Assembly (NCBI GenBank): GCA_964035575.1
Contig: OZ037864.1
Coordinates: 496,001 to 560,000 of the forward strand
Source of the DNA: Rhynchopus sp. YZ270_cl-10
Taxonomy: Eukaryota; Euglenozoa; Diplonemea; Diplonemida; Diplonemidae
Reading direction: 5' to 3'
Length of the DNA: 64,000 bases
Below the pieces are notes generated by a model. That model made no database searches. It was not told the DNA's origin and saw nothing but the letters and a program-made list of their open reading frames with translations. Positions 40,585 to 51,856 of the stretch are shown one piece after another. The stretch's first letter is position 1. Every line of letters starts with the position of its first letter. Position numbers and translations under genes: made by a program.

Positions 40585-40628
40585 GGTTGATAAGAATGAC
40601 TCTAGGACTCTCGACACTTAGCCACCTT
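40585..40628 (-). repeat. Intergenic hairpin, copy 6 (diverged)
   Basis: CAAGGTGGCTAAGTG, CGAGAG and CCTAG, then GTCATTCTTATCAACCTTT. The pairing is weaker than in the consensus, but order and tail are kept. Confidence 0.45.
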
Positions 40629-41005
40629 GAAAAATCGAGAGAAAAAAAAAAAGAAACTGTGGAAACGGGGAGCGGGGGATAACAGATGAAACAAAGAGGA
40701 CCCGCAGAACTAATATCTCACCTACCAAGGCTAATCCTTGAAAGAGAGTCTCTCGCTCTGCTGTTCTGGGTCTGTTTTCTTTCATGCTTCAGGGTCGGAG
40801 GGTTACCGTAGTGTCGCCACAGCACCTGCCAAAAGGAGCAGGCTCTATGGACACATCCCAAAGGTGCAGCATGTGCATCAGAGTGACGGAGACTGGACTG
40901 GAGGATGGATACTTCGGGTTTGAAATGCGATTAAATAGCAGAAGAGAATGTGGAAGCTGCACCTCAAATGGACATAGCCATCAAAAAAGAAAGCGCAAAG
41001 AGAAG

Positions 41006-41046
41006 ATGTTAGTAAGATGAACCCAAGCCCCGCAGTGCTTGGTGTA
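41006..41046 (-). repeat. Intergenic hairpin, copy 7 (compensatory change)
   Basis: The inner arms are CCAAGC and GCTTGG where other copies have CTAAGC and GCTTAG: both sides changed and pairing is kept. The 5' outer arm is lost. Confidence 0.6.
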
Positions 41047-41383
41047 AAATAGGAAAAAAAAGAGGGGAAAAAAAACAAATGAAAGCTACAAAGCAATATC
41101 GAACAACCAAAGAGAAGTAATATCATCAGATCAACCAAACAGAGTCATCTGCAAATAGCAAGAATAGCAAAAGGGTGTGGTAATGAAGTATGTGCGCACT
41201 ATTTGCAAGATACGGTAAAGATTGAAAAAGGCGCAAACATCTCAACTAGTCAGACATCAGGCAAAACCTGAAGTCTCCTTTAGCACCCCTTGTCTATGCT
41301 ATGTGCCTCCGCTTCGTTGCTTGAAATGATTCTTCCTCGTTGTTCTGTATTCCTCATGCAAAAAGAAACAAAGAAATAAAACA

Positions 41384-41427
41384 ATGTTCATAAGATGACC
41401 CCAAGCCTCTCAATGCTCAGTCACCTT
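41384..41427 (-). repeat. Intergenic hairpin, copy 8
   Basis: Outer arm AAGGTGAC pairs with GTCATCTT. Inner CTGAGC and GCTTGG pair through two wobbles, around ATTGAGAG. Confidence 0.6.
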
Positions 41428-41678
41428 CCGAGAGAATATAACTATAGGACACATAAAAATAGCCCCCGAAAGATGTGCGGCTATCGTAGCCGACACAGTA
41501 CACATCTTGAAGCAGAGGTGGGGGAAGGAGAAAAGGAACCTCTTAAGCGAAAGCCCCTTTTCCTCCACTGTCCTTTTCCTTTTCCTTTTCCCAGTTCCAG
41601 ACTTTAACTCAGCGGACAAAAATCCATGCCAAAAAGTCTGTAACAAGAACTTGTGGTTGTGATAAGAGAAAAAAACCC

Positions 41679-44600
41679 CTAGATGGTTATGTCCTGGCAA
41701 GTCCAGGTCAGCTCAAAGCCGCTCCTGGTCACACTTGAGTCGGAATTGAAGTACACCAAGGCACCACCAGCAACGTCGATGCTCGTCGGTGTGCTGGATC
41801 CCTGGTAGGTGGCTGCCGCATTGTCATTCTCACCCACAGGCACGCTGTACACACGCACCTTGTCGTAGCCAGACTCTGTCGAAAACGACACCCACGTCAG
41901 ACGCACGCTGCCGGCGCACTCCAGGTGCCAGCACCTGTCCTCGTTGTTCCCGTAGGATGTGGCAGGCGGTGCCGGGTGCTGAAGGGCGGTGCCAGGTGCC
42001 AAGGTCTCGCCGTGTCCCGCACAGTACGACGGGAAAGCAAAGACAGGGGGCGGTGTTGTCGGCTTTGGCGTCGGCGGTGGTGGTGCCGCACACTCGTACG
42101 CAACTGCAAACCCATCTGCGACCACACTCCGGTCCGAGGAGAAGCGCACAAGCACATCGCCACTGTATGCCTGGCTTCCAGGTGTCGCAGACCCAGACTC
42201 TTGGGACACCTCAACGAAGTCTCCGTTCACGTCGCGTGTGTACACGTACACATAGTCGTAGTCAGCCTCTGTGTCAAAACGCACCCAGGTCAGCGTCAGC
42301 TGCTCGCTGCAGCGCACCATCCAGCACCACTCCTCGTTGTTCCCGTACTTCTCGCCGAACACAGCAGGGTGCTGGAAGTCCCCAACCAGGTCCGTCTCCG
42401 TGTTCTCAACAGCACAGAACCCCGGGAAGGGCAGGGTCGGTGCAGGCTCAGGTGTCGGTGCAGGTTCGGGTGTCGGCTCAGGGTCCTCGCAGATGTATTC
42501 AATAACAAACCCGTCGTCTGACACATCACTGTCGGAGGAGAAGCGCACCAACACGTACCCAGGCAGCTGGCTGTCTGCCGGCAGAGCTGCTCCCGTGTGC
42601 ACAGCCACCTCCTGGTACGATCCAGACACCTGTGTGTACAGACGCACAAAGTCGTGGTCCTCCTGCGTGCTCATGGTCAGCCACTTCACGGACACATGCT
42701 TGTTGCACTGGATCATCCAGCAGTACTCCTCGTTGGTCTTGTAACGACGGTGGACCACGTTCCCAACCCTCAGGTCCTCGAGGTACGAGGTCTGGCAGAA
42801 GGTCGGGAACGACACAGGTGCAAAGGTCTCTGGCGCTGGTGTCGGTGCAATGGTCGGCTCTGCCGTGGGCACTGGTGTTGGCGGTGCAGACGTCGGGACA
42901 TATGTCGGGGGTGCTGGTGTGGCCGTCGGCGACGCCGTGGTCTGGCACGTCCACGTCAGGGTGTAGCCCTTGTACTTGTTGGTGGTGCAGCTTCCGGGAA
43001 TGCAGAAGGGGCTCCCGGCAGTCACGAAGCGCACCATCACGTTGCCCCACACAGACACGGGTGCGGGCAGGGGCTGTCCGTGTCCGTAGTAGACGCCCAG
43101 CACAGCCTCGTTCCCTGCGCTGTCAAAGGTCGACAGCGTCACGTTGTTGTCTGCGTCCTCCGTGTCCAGGAGCGTGAAGGTCACCTCCAGCATCCCCGCG
43201 CACATCATCTTCTTGCAGTCCTTCACTCCACGGGCGTGCACTCCGTCACCTTCAGGGCGGTCAATCGTGCCTGGCTCCTCGTCCTCCAGGTAGTCGTTGC
43301 ACTGCGCCGGCATCGGTGTCGGCGCCGGTGTGTCGGGTGCTGGTGTCGGCAGCGGTGTGGGGCGCGGTGTGGGCCTCGCTGTTGCTGGCGGCGACTCTGT
43401 TTCCGGGTGCTGCGGGGACTCGAAGTCGGTGCAGTGCAGGTCGAAGTTGTCCAACCACCCGTGGCCATACGCCTTCACGGTGTCAAAGCCCGAGGTGCAC
43501 TGCGGGTTGAACGAGGTTGTGATCTCCACAACGCCGTCAATCGACACAGCGGCCGTCATTGTGACGAAGTCGAACACAACCTCAAAGTGGTAGAACTGCT
43601 CAGGCACAAGTGTCCACGACGTTGCCGAAACAATGCTTGTCGAGGGGTTGGTTGCAGACCACGTGTACGGTCCCTCTCCCCTGTCCCCTGTGCCCTGCGA
43701 CGACAGCGAAAAGCAGTCCGTTCTGCCTGCCTGGAACGGCTCCACAGAGAAGCTCACTCCGTTGAGCCCACCGACGTCAGTGCTGAACTTGGCAAGGTCG
43801 AAGGAAACACGCGTCGGCATGCTCAGCGACCACAGCGGCAGGACTGCCTCGTCACCGGTCTCCCCCAGGAAGTCGGGGTGGCCCAGGCGCAGTGACGACC
43901 CTGTGGCACCCACCTTGTGTGTTGCGTCCATCTCGGCAACGTACCCGTGTGCCCAGTCGCCGATGTCCGTGTCAAAGGTGTCCACAACGTTCCGTGGGCA
44001 CTCCGCAACACCCTCGCACTCAGGCCCGGCAAAGCCCGCCTCGCACGCACATGGCTGCATCACATCCCCCGTGCACGTGCCACGTCCGCTGCACACGAAG
44101 GGGTCGTTTGCCTCCTTCCCGAAGCACACTGTCGTCGTTGTTGCCACACGCACGTACGCGTAGCACGTCTTCAGCGGCACACCCTCCACAACCACCGTCA
44201 TTGCCAGTGCGTGGGTCTCGCCCGCCTCTGCTGCCGACGGCGTGTATGTGATGAGCGAGTGTGCCCCGCCGTTCACAAAGTCCATTCCTTTTCCCTTGAA
44301 CTCGTAGGTAACGTTCGCACTCGCGGGCAGCGTGCTCGCGTCGTAGCTCACACCCAGCACAATGTCCGTGTTGTCCTCGGGGAGGTAGTTCGACGCAAAC
44401 GTCACGAGGAACGGCTTGTCCTGCGGGATCACGTGTGTCATCTCTGTGTCCACCGAGGCCATGCACGTCGGCTCCGTGTACTGCTTGCTGCACCCGTTGT
44501 ACATGAAGTCGAGTGCTGCCACGTCCCCTGCACTCAGCCCCCCGGTGTCGCCAATCAAACGGAAGGGTGCGTTGATAGCGACCTGCCCGTATTCAAGCTG

Positions 44601-45185
44601 GAAGGCCCACATCGGGTAGTGCATGATCCCACGGTAGTCGTACTTCCCCAGGTCACGCCCAGTCCACATCTTTGTGAACTGGCTCAGGCGCGACGTCTCA
44701 ACCACGCTTGTGTTCACAACCACAAAGTCGTCACGGTCGCGTCTCTTCTGCTCGTGGTCAAGCCCAACTTCGTGTCCGATCTCGTGCACAGCTGTTCTGT
44801 GGGGACAGCTCGGTGCAATCGAGACTCTGTTCTTCCCTGCCTGCGCACCCAGGCCTGCGCTGCACCCACTTCCAGACCAGAACTCGATCCACATTGGCTT
44901 CGCCTCGCACTCCTCCAGAGTCGCGCATGCCTCAAAGCGCAGACACGTCTTCTCCTCGAAGTGGCGGATTGCGTACAGGATACGAGGGTCCCCTGCCGAC
45001 ATCGGAGCCTGCGCCTCATAGGCGTCCACGGTGTTGATCCACCACGGGATGCGCTCCCCGACAGGCCACAGCCTCTTCGGCCCATCTACGCTTGACGCAG
45101 CCTGCACAACCCCGTCACGGCCGTGTCCTGACACGTCTGCAACCTGCAGCAGCAACACTGTGCTCAGCAGTGTTTTCATTGTCAT
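41679..45185 (-). CDS. Secreted astacin-like metalloprotease with CUB-like repeats
   Basis: This is a 1168-residue, single-exon protein. A signal peptide (LLSTVLLLQVADVSG) is followed by an astacin (M12A) zinc protease domain: HEIGHEVGLDHE at about 135-147 supplies the zinc ligands and catalytic Glu, and the Met-turn IMHYPM is at about 187-192. An Ig/cadherin-like segment, an EGF-like module (CSGRGTC, CACEAGFAGPEC, about 365-390) and a jelly-roll-like domain (about 400-590) follow. Four CUB-like domains (from about 640, 800, 930 and 1050) are separated by Pro/Thr linkers such as PTPRPTPLPTPAP; the last three share YGNNE-x-x-CW and LV-[RY]-F-[SN]-SD. It is expected outside the cell or at the surface. 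An ACCCTTAACACAG acceptor lies 17 nt upstream. Confidence 0.9.
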   Translation of the reverse strand: MTMKTLLSTVLLLQVADVSGHGRDGVVQAASSVDGPKRLWPVGERIPWWINTVDAYEAQAPMSAGDPRILYAIRHFEEKTCLRFEACATLEECEAKPMWIEFWSGSGCSAGLGAQAGKNRVSIAPSCPHRTAVHEIGHEVGLDHEQKRRDRDDFVVVNTSVVETSRLSQFTKMWTGRDLGKYDYRGIMHYPMWAFQLEYGQVAINAPFRLIGDTGGLSAGDVAALDFMYNGCSKQYTEPTCMASVDTEMTHVIPQDKPFLVTFASNYLPEDNTDIVLGVSYDASTLPASANVTYEFKGKGMDFVNGGAHSLITYTPSAAEAGETHALAMTVVVEGVPLKTCYAYVRVATTTTVCFGKEANDPFVCSGRGTCTGDVMQPCACEAGFAGPECEGVAECPRNVVDTFDTDIGDWAHGYVAEMDATHKVGATGSSLRLGHPDFLGETGDEAVLPLWSLSMPTRVSFDLAKFSTDVGGLNGVSFSVEPFQAGRTDCFSLSSQGTGDRGEGPYTWSATNPSTSIVSATSWTLVPEQFYHFEVVFDFVTMTAAVSIDGVVEITTSFNPQCTSGFDTVKAYGHGWLDNFDLHCTDFESPQHPETESPPATARPTPRPTPLPTPAPDTPAPTPMPAQCNDYLEDEEPGTIDRPEGDGVHARGVKDCKKMMCAGMLEVTFTLLDTEDADNNVTLSTFDSAGNEAVLGVYYGHGQPLPAPVSVWGNVMVRFVTAGSPFCIPGSCTTNKYKGYTLTWTCQTTASPTATPAPPTYVPTSAPPTPVPTAEPTIAPTPAPETFAPVSFPTFCQTSYLEDLRVGNVVHRRYKTNEEYCWMIQCNKHVSVKWLTMSTQEDHDFVRLYTQVSGSYQEVAVHTGAALPADSQLPGYVLVRFSSDSDVSDDGFVIEYICEDPEPTPEPAPTPEPAPTLPFPGFCAVENTETDLVGDFQHPAVFGEKYGNNEEWCWMVRCSEQLTLTWVRFDTEADYDYVYVYTRDVNGDFVEVSQESGSATPGSQAYSGDVLVRFSSDRSVVADGFAVAYECAAPPPPTPKPTTPPPVFAFPSYCAGHGETLAPGTALQHPAPPATSYGNNEDRCWHLECAGSVRLTWVSFSTESGYDKVRVYSVPVGENDNAAATYQGSSTPTSIDVAGGALVYFNSDSSVTRSGFELTWTCQDITI

Positions 45186-45327
45186 ATTTGTACGTTGGTA
45201 TCTGTGTTAAGGGTGATGTGGGGGTGTTGTGGTCGAAGAACGGAACAACAGATACTGATTGGAGTGGTTTGCACATTCGCAGATGGGATTAGGACATCTA
45301 GAATAGAGAAGTGTCGGAAGTGTGCTA

Positions 45328-45514
45328 TGATGTCAGCGAGGTTAAGTGTGTGTTGTGATCAATCAAGAGGCGTGACGCCCACTCAGCGTGGTGCATGGTC
45401 AATAATGACGAATTTCATCATGTTCTGCTGTGTCAGGAAACGGAGGATATCTCGAGTGGTTTGGGTGTGCGTGGATGCCATGACCGGCAGCGACGCGACC
45501 GTAAACCCCCTTTC
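45328..45514. repeat. 187-bp block, copy upstream of the astacin gene
   Basis: Matches 37119-37305 throughout, and again lies just upstream of a gene start (143 nt before the ATG) in the same orientation. Confidence 0.9.
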
Positions 45515-46034
45515 TGTGTCGATGCAAATGTTCACGCAAGCTGAGTGCAAAATGGAAGCAATCAAAAGTAATGAGTTGGTGAGAGAATCTTTTATACGGT
45601 AGAATCTTGAGCCCCCCTTGACGGGGCTTGTTGTTTCTCTTGTATTCTTGCTTTTTATTTTGCATTGCAGTATTTTGTTTTTTTGTTTTTTGTTTTTTGT
45701 TGTGTTTTTGCCATTTCATCTTTTACCCTCACCCCATTTGTTTAGCTTTCACCTCCGTGGATTTTATTTCCATATACGCGACGTAGGTTTCTTTTTTTGC
45801 TTTTTTTTTTTGTTTTGCTTTTTTTTGCTTTTATATTGTTGCATTTGTAACCCTTTTCAGCTCTTACTCGCTATTCTCCTATTTTGGTAACTTATACATT
45901 TATTTTTTTTTGAAAAAAAAATACAAAAAGTAATGCATGTTTCAAGTAGAAGCCCAGACCCTATTACAAAGAAAAGAAAAGAGAACAAAAACTTGAAAGA
46001 TTTGAATGAGTCTCACATAGACATACCTTCAGAA

Positions 46035-46072
46035 GAGCTTACCCTAGGCACCTCTCAGCTTAGGTCATCTCA
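46035..46072 (+). repeat. Intergenic hairpin, copy 9 (inverted orientation possible)
   Basis: GAGCTTACCCTAGGCACCTC, then TCAGCTTAGGTCATCTC. The arms CCTAGGC and GCTTAGG pair with one mismatch. Orientation is ambiguous because the element is near-palindromic. Confidence 0.45.
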
Positions 46073-46273
46073 AAAAAAAATATAACTTTTTTGATAGGAA
46101 TCGCGACCCGAATCTAAGCCCTGAAAATTGAAACAAGGGACAGAGCAAAGTGCGCTATTAAACCAAACGGACGCCAAAAGACCCAACAACATATTTTCAA
46201 CACGATAACCGAACGAGAACAGAGAAAGTTTTTGAGAGAAAGCGGTCTTGGAGTGGAGAGTGTACGAAAGGCT

Positions 46274-46358
46274 TGTCCGCCTCAAGTCCGTCAAAACTCG
46301 GGTGGACTTGAGACAGACTTTCAAAGTCCGCCATAGTCCGTCTCAACTCAGGCGGACT
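46274..46358. repeat. Foldback built on GTCCGCC and CTCAAGTCC
   Basis: GTCCGCC at the left pairs with GGCGGAC at the right, and CTCAAGTCC pairs with GGACTTGAG inside. The word GTCCG occurs five times on one strand or the other. Confidence 0.6.
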
Positions 46359-46650
46359 ACGAAGTATGTGAAGGGACGAGGGAGGGAGAGGGGGTGAGGG
46401 GAAAACCAGAGCGCTAGGGTGCTATGGAATGATCGCTTCCCTCACAGATGCGCTTGGAGCACCTTTCTGTGAAAATCTGTCCACGTGCCGAACCCTCTGA
46501 GGCCTTCGGATACGCAAGACAAAAAGAATAAAAAAAGTTGAAAAGAAAGGTAGATAATATAGCCTAAACATAAACTTGGTAACTTGGTATTCCAAAATGT
46601 GTAAAGTGAATGTGCATCTCAAGCACAGATGTCTTTACCACTTTCGAAAA

Positions 46651-46690
46651 AGGTAAGATGTGAGTCAGCCCCGCATGCTAAGTCACCTTA
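46651..46690 (-). repeat. Intergenic hairpin, copy 10
   Basis: AAGGTGAC, then TTAGC and GCTGA around ATGCGGG, then CACATCTTACC. The inner pairing uses a wobble. Confidence 0.5.
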
Positions 46691-46892
46691 AAAGGGCAGG
46701 GAAGCTGGGAAAAGTGAAGAGGACCTCAAAAAAATAAAAATAAGAAGGGATAAACAACGCATGAGATATACAAAACAAACCTTTAAATTGTAGGTATATC
46801 GCAAACTGTTCAAAAAAGAAGGGGAAAAAAGAAAAATGAAACACTGCACCATTCTTCAAAGCGTTGTGCCCAAGATATGGACAGAAAAACAA

Positions 46893-46940
46893 AGAGAGGT
46901 CGAAAGTGCAAACACCTCAATGTACATCGGCGAATGCAAG
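46893..46940. repeat. Type-B short repeat
   Basis: AGAGGTCGAAAGTGCAAACA, CCTCA and CATCGGCGAATGC, the same order as at 5591 and 27890. A hairpin follows within 20 nt. Confidence 0.5.
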
Positions 46941-46958
46941 GGCCATAAAAAAGAAAAA

Positions 46959-46995
46959 AGTTTATGAACCCAAGCCGCTCGTACTTAGTCACCTT
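46959..46995 (-). repeat. Intergenic hairpin, copy 11
   Basis: Arms CTAAGT and GCTTGG (two wobbles) around ACGAGCG, with the GTTCATAAACTTTTTT tail. The 3' outer arm is shortened. Confidence 0.55.
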
Positions 46996-47539
46996 GTAAA
47001 AAAAGAAGAAGAAAAAAACGTGCAATTTTGAGGTATTGCCAAAGCTGTGAAGGAAAGGTGATATTCATATAACATTCAATTCAGAACAGAAAACAAGGGG
47101 GGATGGTTTAGTTGCCTAAAAAAAAAAGAGTAGCTCAAACGCAGATCGGTAAAAAATGAGTTGAAGATATCATTTGTCTCTCAGGAAAACATGCATTAGT
47201 TTTTTTTTTGTTTTTTTCCACCGCGTCGTGTTCGGAGGAAACAAAAACCTTGCGATGTTTGCTTTTGTTCGTCTTCTTGTTTTGTTGCATCCACAACAAG
47301 AAAAAAATGCGTTCTTTTACACAAAAAAAGAAATGCCAAGGTTAGGATGTTCCCCACCTCTCTCTCTCGTTCTCTCTGCTCTGTCTCTTCCGTTTGTTGC
47401 CTCATACATTCGCTTCTCTTGTTCTTGGCCCCGACCCATTTTTATTTTTGTGCGTTTTTCAAATATTCATCCCGGTTATCCCACCCAACCCCCCACACCA
47501 AAAAAAACCCCCCCCCAAAAAAAAAAAAATTGTACAGTG

Positions 47540-50500
47540 TCAGACGTTCACCTTGGATTGGAGGTGGAGAAGTAGTTCGCCGTAGCTCTTGACGTCGCAC
47601 ACTTGGTCTTCGACAAGGTTGCTGATGAAGAGTGTCTCAGCCTCTGGTGAACCTTCCGGCACAACGACAATGGATTGGTAGCATACACGTCTGTTTGTAT
47701 GTCTTTCGCGATCGATGATCTATTTAGGTGGGTTGGTTAATTTGAAACCTTGGTTGTATTAGTGTAGCCACCCTAGAGTGTGCTCCGCTATAAGGCTAAT
47801 TTCTTTTGGATTACTGTTTACTAATGTGAATTTGAAAGAATCTATTCCTTTTTGACATTGATATATTTCCTAAAACGTTTTCTGGTTTCGGCAGGTGGGA
47901 GATGGGGAGTTTGCATGAAAGTTGTTGTTTTTCTGCTTTGTGCTCTTTTTGTTTTGGTGGTCTTTAAAAATGTGGGAGATGAGGAGTACAGCAATGTTTC
48001 TAACATACCTCCCAGAAAGCAGCGTTCATAGCGTTGTTGAGTCGGATGGGAAGGGGGGATTGTGGTTGTTCACCAAAGATCTTTGCGAGCAGGGGCAGTG
48101 GTACCATCTACGTGAAGGAGAAATAAATGGGGGGAAAGAAATGAAAGCAATTTGCAGGGTAATACTATGACTCGTGTGCTTAGTCTGATTAGATTACTTA
48201 ATGTTTTGAATGTGGGTTTGAATTGTCCAAAAGTCACACTTGGGGGTACCAGAATGCCCTTACCCCAAAATAAAATGCTGATTACGAAGATGTGCTGCAC
48301 GCATTGCACAAAAATTTGAAGTAACATACCTTCCCGACAAACAGAACAAATTTCTCTGTAGTGTTCATAAGATACATCCCGTCGTTGGTGAGGCTCTCCA
48401 CCGTGTTGTCAAGTGTCGTCACGGCTTCGGTTTCCAATGTGTGAATAGGATAGATCTGTTGGTGTTGGTATTCAATAATGATGTGGTGAAGATAGGTTCT
48501 GTGCCAATGAAGGCTTTTATATTCTAGTAATTTGATGCATGTAGTCACCACTGTGTGATGTGCACGTCGTTGAGACGTTCACCCTCTTTTGGAGCCCAAC
48601 GTTCGATTCATACCTTAGGTATCATGAAATTCACCAGATCCTCTGCTGACATTTGGGACACTTTACGCATTGCGACTTGGCGCATGTCGGGGCCCATTTT
48701 TGTGTCTTTGCGGAAGAGACAGGACTTGAGAAGCGACAGGGTGAAGAGGGGCAGGTGTGCGGTCGAGGTGGGGAGGAAGAGCTGGTTGCCGATGCGGTCG
48801 TTCTGTTCGGTGAGCGCCTTGCGGTAGCCCTTCAGGTGCTGTACGTTCTTGTCGACGAGAGACGTGCGTGCGTTGTCGAAGCTTGTGTCCAACGCGTCAA
48901 GCGCCTGCCTGCAGATCAGCGACGAGAGCGCAATCGAGTCAAGCGCAGACACAACCTTGCTGTACGACTTGCTCACCTCAAGACGTGCCGTGTGCACACG
49001 CAGTCTCCTCTCCCGATTTGCCGTTGTGTACAGCACTGCACACTGGATGCAAAGATGCGACACCGGTGTCGTGTTGTGCGGAACAAGCTCCGCAACGTAC
49101 GTCTTCGAGGGGTCCACGTTGGGCACACTCATAAGATCTGTTGAGCGGAACTGGAAGTGCCCGTGTATGCTGCGCACCTTCCACCCTGCACTGACACGCA
49201 CGCGCATGACGGCCTCAAAGCCTGCCTCGCGGCTGAGCCCCTCGTACACCTCTGCGTGGAGCTTCTCGACCTCACGCTCGTCCATGCTGCTGTTGTAGAC
49301 GTACACATGCCCAGTGGTGGTCTTGGGGAGGATGGAGAGGGTCGACATGTCAAGGAAACTGCGCCCCTTCAGGAAGTACGTGTCGACACTTATCTGCTCC
49401 TGCGAGGCAAGGAAGCTCAGCTTCGTGTAGAAGACGTTCTCCGCAGGTTTGAGCAGCGTGTGCTCGTCCTTGGTGCCGTAGAGCTTCTGGTTGTCGCGGT
49501 CCTTCAGCCTGCCCACGCCTACAGAGGGCCGCCCTGCAGAGAACAGAGAGATCTTGCCGCCCTTGTCAAAGAGAATCTTCATCGCAACCGCCAGGGCAGG
49601 TCCTGTCGCGCAGTCTGCGTTCATGCGCTTAGCAGCGATGACGGGTATGCGGTCGAAGAGGTCGATGATGAGCTCCCTGCACTCGCACAGAGGCACAAGC
49701 ACGTCGTCTGCAAGCAGCGGCAGCGCGATCGCTTCAATAGCCGCATGCGCCTTCTCCTTGAAGTTCGAGTCCTCCAGCCACGTGTCGCTTGTCATCTCGG
49801 GCACAACCATTGTCTTGGCCTTCTTCAGACGCGGGTTCAGGTTGTACACACTGACGAACTGGTCGAACGTCACAACAGCGACCTGCGGGTCCCCTTTGAT
49901 GCTGTCGATGCTGCTCTTGAGGGAGGCGCACACCCTTGCGAGGTAGCCTGTCTGTGCAGAGGCGAAGCTGGTGTCGATGCAGAAGATGTACGACGGGCGC
50001 TGCGGGGGACGTTGTATGTACTCCGAGGGGGCAAGGAACTCTGTCATGCAGTGGAGCAGCTCGGGGTGGTCGTTCAGGTCCTTGCGGTTGCCTTCTGCGT
50101 CCAGGGGGTAGTAGTAGTCGGAGGTCACGTCGTTCAGCACACGGCACATCGAGCACACCCAGCGCTTCCCGCCGTCAGTGAATTTGCAGTACGGGTTGAT
50201 GTACGTCCTGCACTTCACACACCGGATCACCGCCTGTCCCCTCCCCGTCGTAGACGTGATCACCGGCAGCTCCTCTGGCGCCTCAATCTCCGCAAACGGC
50301 CGCAACACAACACCCACAGGCAGCCCAACCTTCGTCGTCAGCTCAGGCGACGCAGGAATCACACCATGCGTAAAGCGCATGAACTTGTCAGTAAGGAGAC
50401 GTGTCTCAGGGTGCGGCACAGTGCTCTGCGACTTCGCAACAACAGGTCCAGGCCGCGGGAAGCCCTCGGAACAGCGCACGGTGTTCTTGTTGGGCCCCAT

Positions 50501-51856
50501 TGCGGGCTTGTGGAGGGAGAGCGCTTTGAAGTCCCATTCGTTGTGGCTTTCCAGCTGGTATTGGTTGCCGCCTTGTTGGGTGTATCCTCCAGCGTTGCCG
50601 TTCGTGTACTGTTGATGTTGATGCTGGTGTTGATGCTGGTGTTGGTGTTGATGTTGGTGCTGGTGCTGATGTTGGTGTTGATGTTGATGTTGGTGCTGGT
50701 GCTGGTGTTGGTGCTGATGTTGGTGCTGGTGTTGGTGTTGATGTTGGTGTTGGTGCTGGTGTTGGTGCTGGTGTTGGTGTTGTGCTGCCTCTGGTACAGG
50801 CTGGCTTGTTCTGATTGGGGGCTGACTTCTTCCCATCGGCGGACCTCCCGTACCCACCGGTGGCCCTGTTGTGAGCCCCGGAGCAGGTGGCCCCCCTCTG
50901 CCAGGTGGCCCACCTACCCCTGCGCCTGCTGCTGCACCTTTCCCACCAGGCGGGCCACCCATCCCGGGTGGGCCTCCCGTACCGGGCGGTCTTGTCTGTC
51001 CTGGTGGTCCCCCTGGCGGCCCACCAGGCGCACCCCCTGGTGGACCTGTTGGCCCAGGTGGTCCCCCTGCCGGCGGTCCTCTGCCAGGCGGGGCACCAAC
51101 TGCGCTCACCCCAGGCCCTGGCGGCCCTCCCATCCCTGGTGGTCCTGTCGGTCCTGGCGGTCCACCCGGCGCGCCCCCTGGCGGCCCCCCTGGACGTCCA
51201 ACTGGCGGTCCCGTCATCCCCGGTGGTCCTGTCGGTGCAGGCGCACCCATCCCCGGTCCTGGCGGGCCTCTTGCTGGTGCACCTGTCGGCCCCGGTCCAC
51301 CCTTGCCGCCCATCCCTGGAGCACCGCCTGGCGGTCCACCCATCCCTGGCGCTGGGGCGCCGCGTGGTGGGCCGGCACCTCCTGGCGGTCCACCCTTCCC
51401 CCCCATCCCTGGGCCTGCAGCTCCTGGCGGTCCCCCTGGCGGCCCCCCCATCCCTGGTGGTCCTGTCGGTCCTGGCGGTCCACCCGGCGCACCCCCTGGC
51501 GGCCCACCTGGACGTGCCCCTGGTGGCCCCCCCGGCGGCCCGCCTGGCGCACCCCCCGGTGGTCCGGTGTGCCCTGGTGGCCCTGCTCTTGCCCCTGGCG
51601 GTCCACCTGGCGCACCCCCTGGCGGTCCACCTGGTGGACCCCCAACCCCCGGCGGTCCTCTGGCCATGCCTGGTGCACCTCCTGGCGGCCCCCCTGGCGG
51701 CCCCCCTGGCCGCTGTCCGCCCTGCATGCCTGGTGGCGGGCCTGCATTCGCCATGGTCTGGTGTCCGGGTGGTGCCCCACCGGGCTGCCCAGGGTGCCCA
51801 GGCTGTCCAAGACCTGCAGGAGGCATCCCCCCTGCTCCGTTACCGGACCACGCCAT
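47540..51856 (-). CDS. SEC24: COPII coat subunit Sec24, four exons
   Basis: Exons 51856-48614, 48455-48330, 48107-48009 and 47719-47540 join in phase 0 to 1215 residues; all introns are GT-AG (donors GTATGA, GTATGT, GTATGT). Sec24 selects cargo at ER exit sites as partner of Sec23. The N-terminal third is Gly/Pro-rich, ending in a long His-Gln run (about 355-418). The zinc finger CVKCRTYINPYCKF and WVCSMC is at about 543-575, followed by trunk, beta and helical regions. Exons 2-4 give the gelsolin-like end: GMYLMNTTEKFVLFVGK, then LPLLAKIFG, IIDRERHTN and SIVVVPEGSPEAETLF. The N-terminus is longer than usual. A CACATTCCAG acceptor is 12 nt before the ATG. Intron 3 carries the shared 46-nt module. 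Confidence 0.93.
47744..47789 (-). repeat. 46-nt intron module in Sec24 intron 3
   Basis: On the coding strand it reads AGCGGAGCACACTCTAGGGT, then GGCTACACTAATACAACCAA and GGTTTC. It agrees with 54672-54717 at 44 of 46 positions and ends 24 nt from the 3' splice site. CACTAATAC could serve as branch site. Confidence 0.8.
50602..50790 (-). repeat. His-Gln codon repeat in Sec24
   Basis: About 30 alternating CAC/CAT and CAG/CAA codon pairs encode a HQ run. Synonymous third-base variation breaks the pure 6-bp repeat, so the peptide may be under selection. Confidence 0.8.

Larger units (their letters stand above)
40156..41678. other. Spacer with three intergenic hairpins
   Basis: No gene seen. 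Hairpins at 40585, 41006 and 41384 and a weak type-B repeat at 41221-41262 (AAAGGCGCAAACATCTCA) are evenly scattered. A C/T-rich tract near 41565-41600 lies close to the astacin 3' end. Confidence 0.6.
45186..47539. other. Spacer with shared block, foldback and hairpins
   Basis: No gene seen. It holds the second 187-bp block, a foldback at 46274-46358, hairpins at 46035, 46651 and 46959, and a type-B repeat at 46893. T-rich stretches dominate 45640-45910 and 47200-47500 on the plus strand. Confidence 0.65.

Noticed and set aside
43917-45095. 392-codon plus-strand frame opposite the astacin gene
   Set aside because: Shadow frame; the zinc-protease motifs are on the minus strand.
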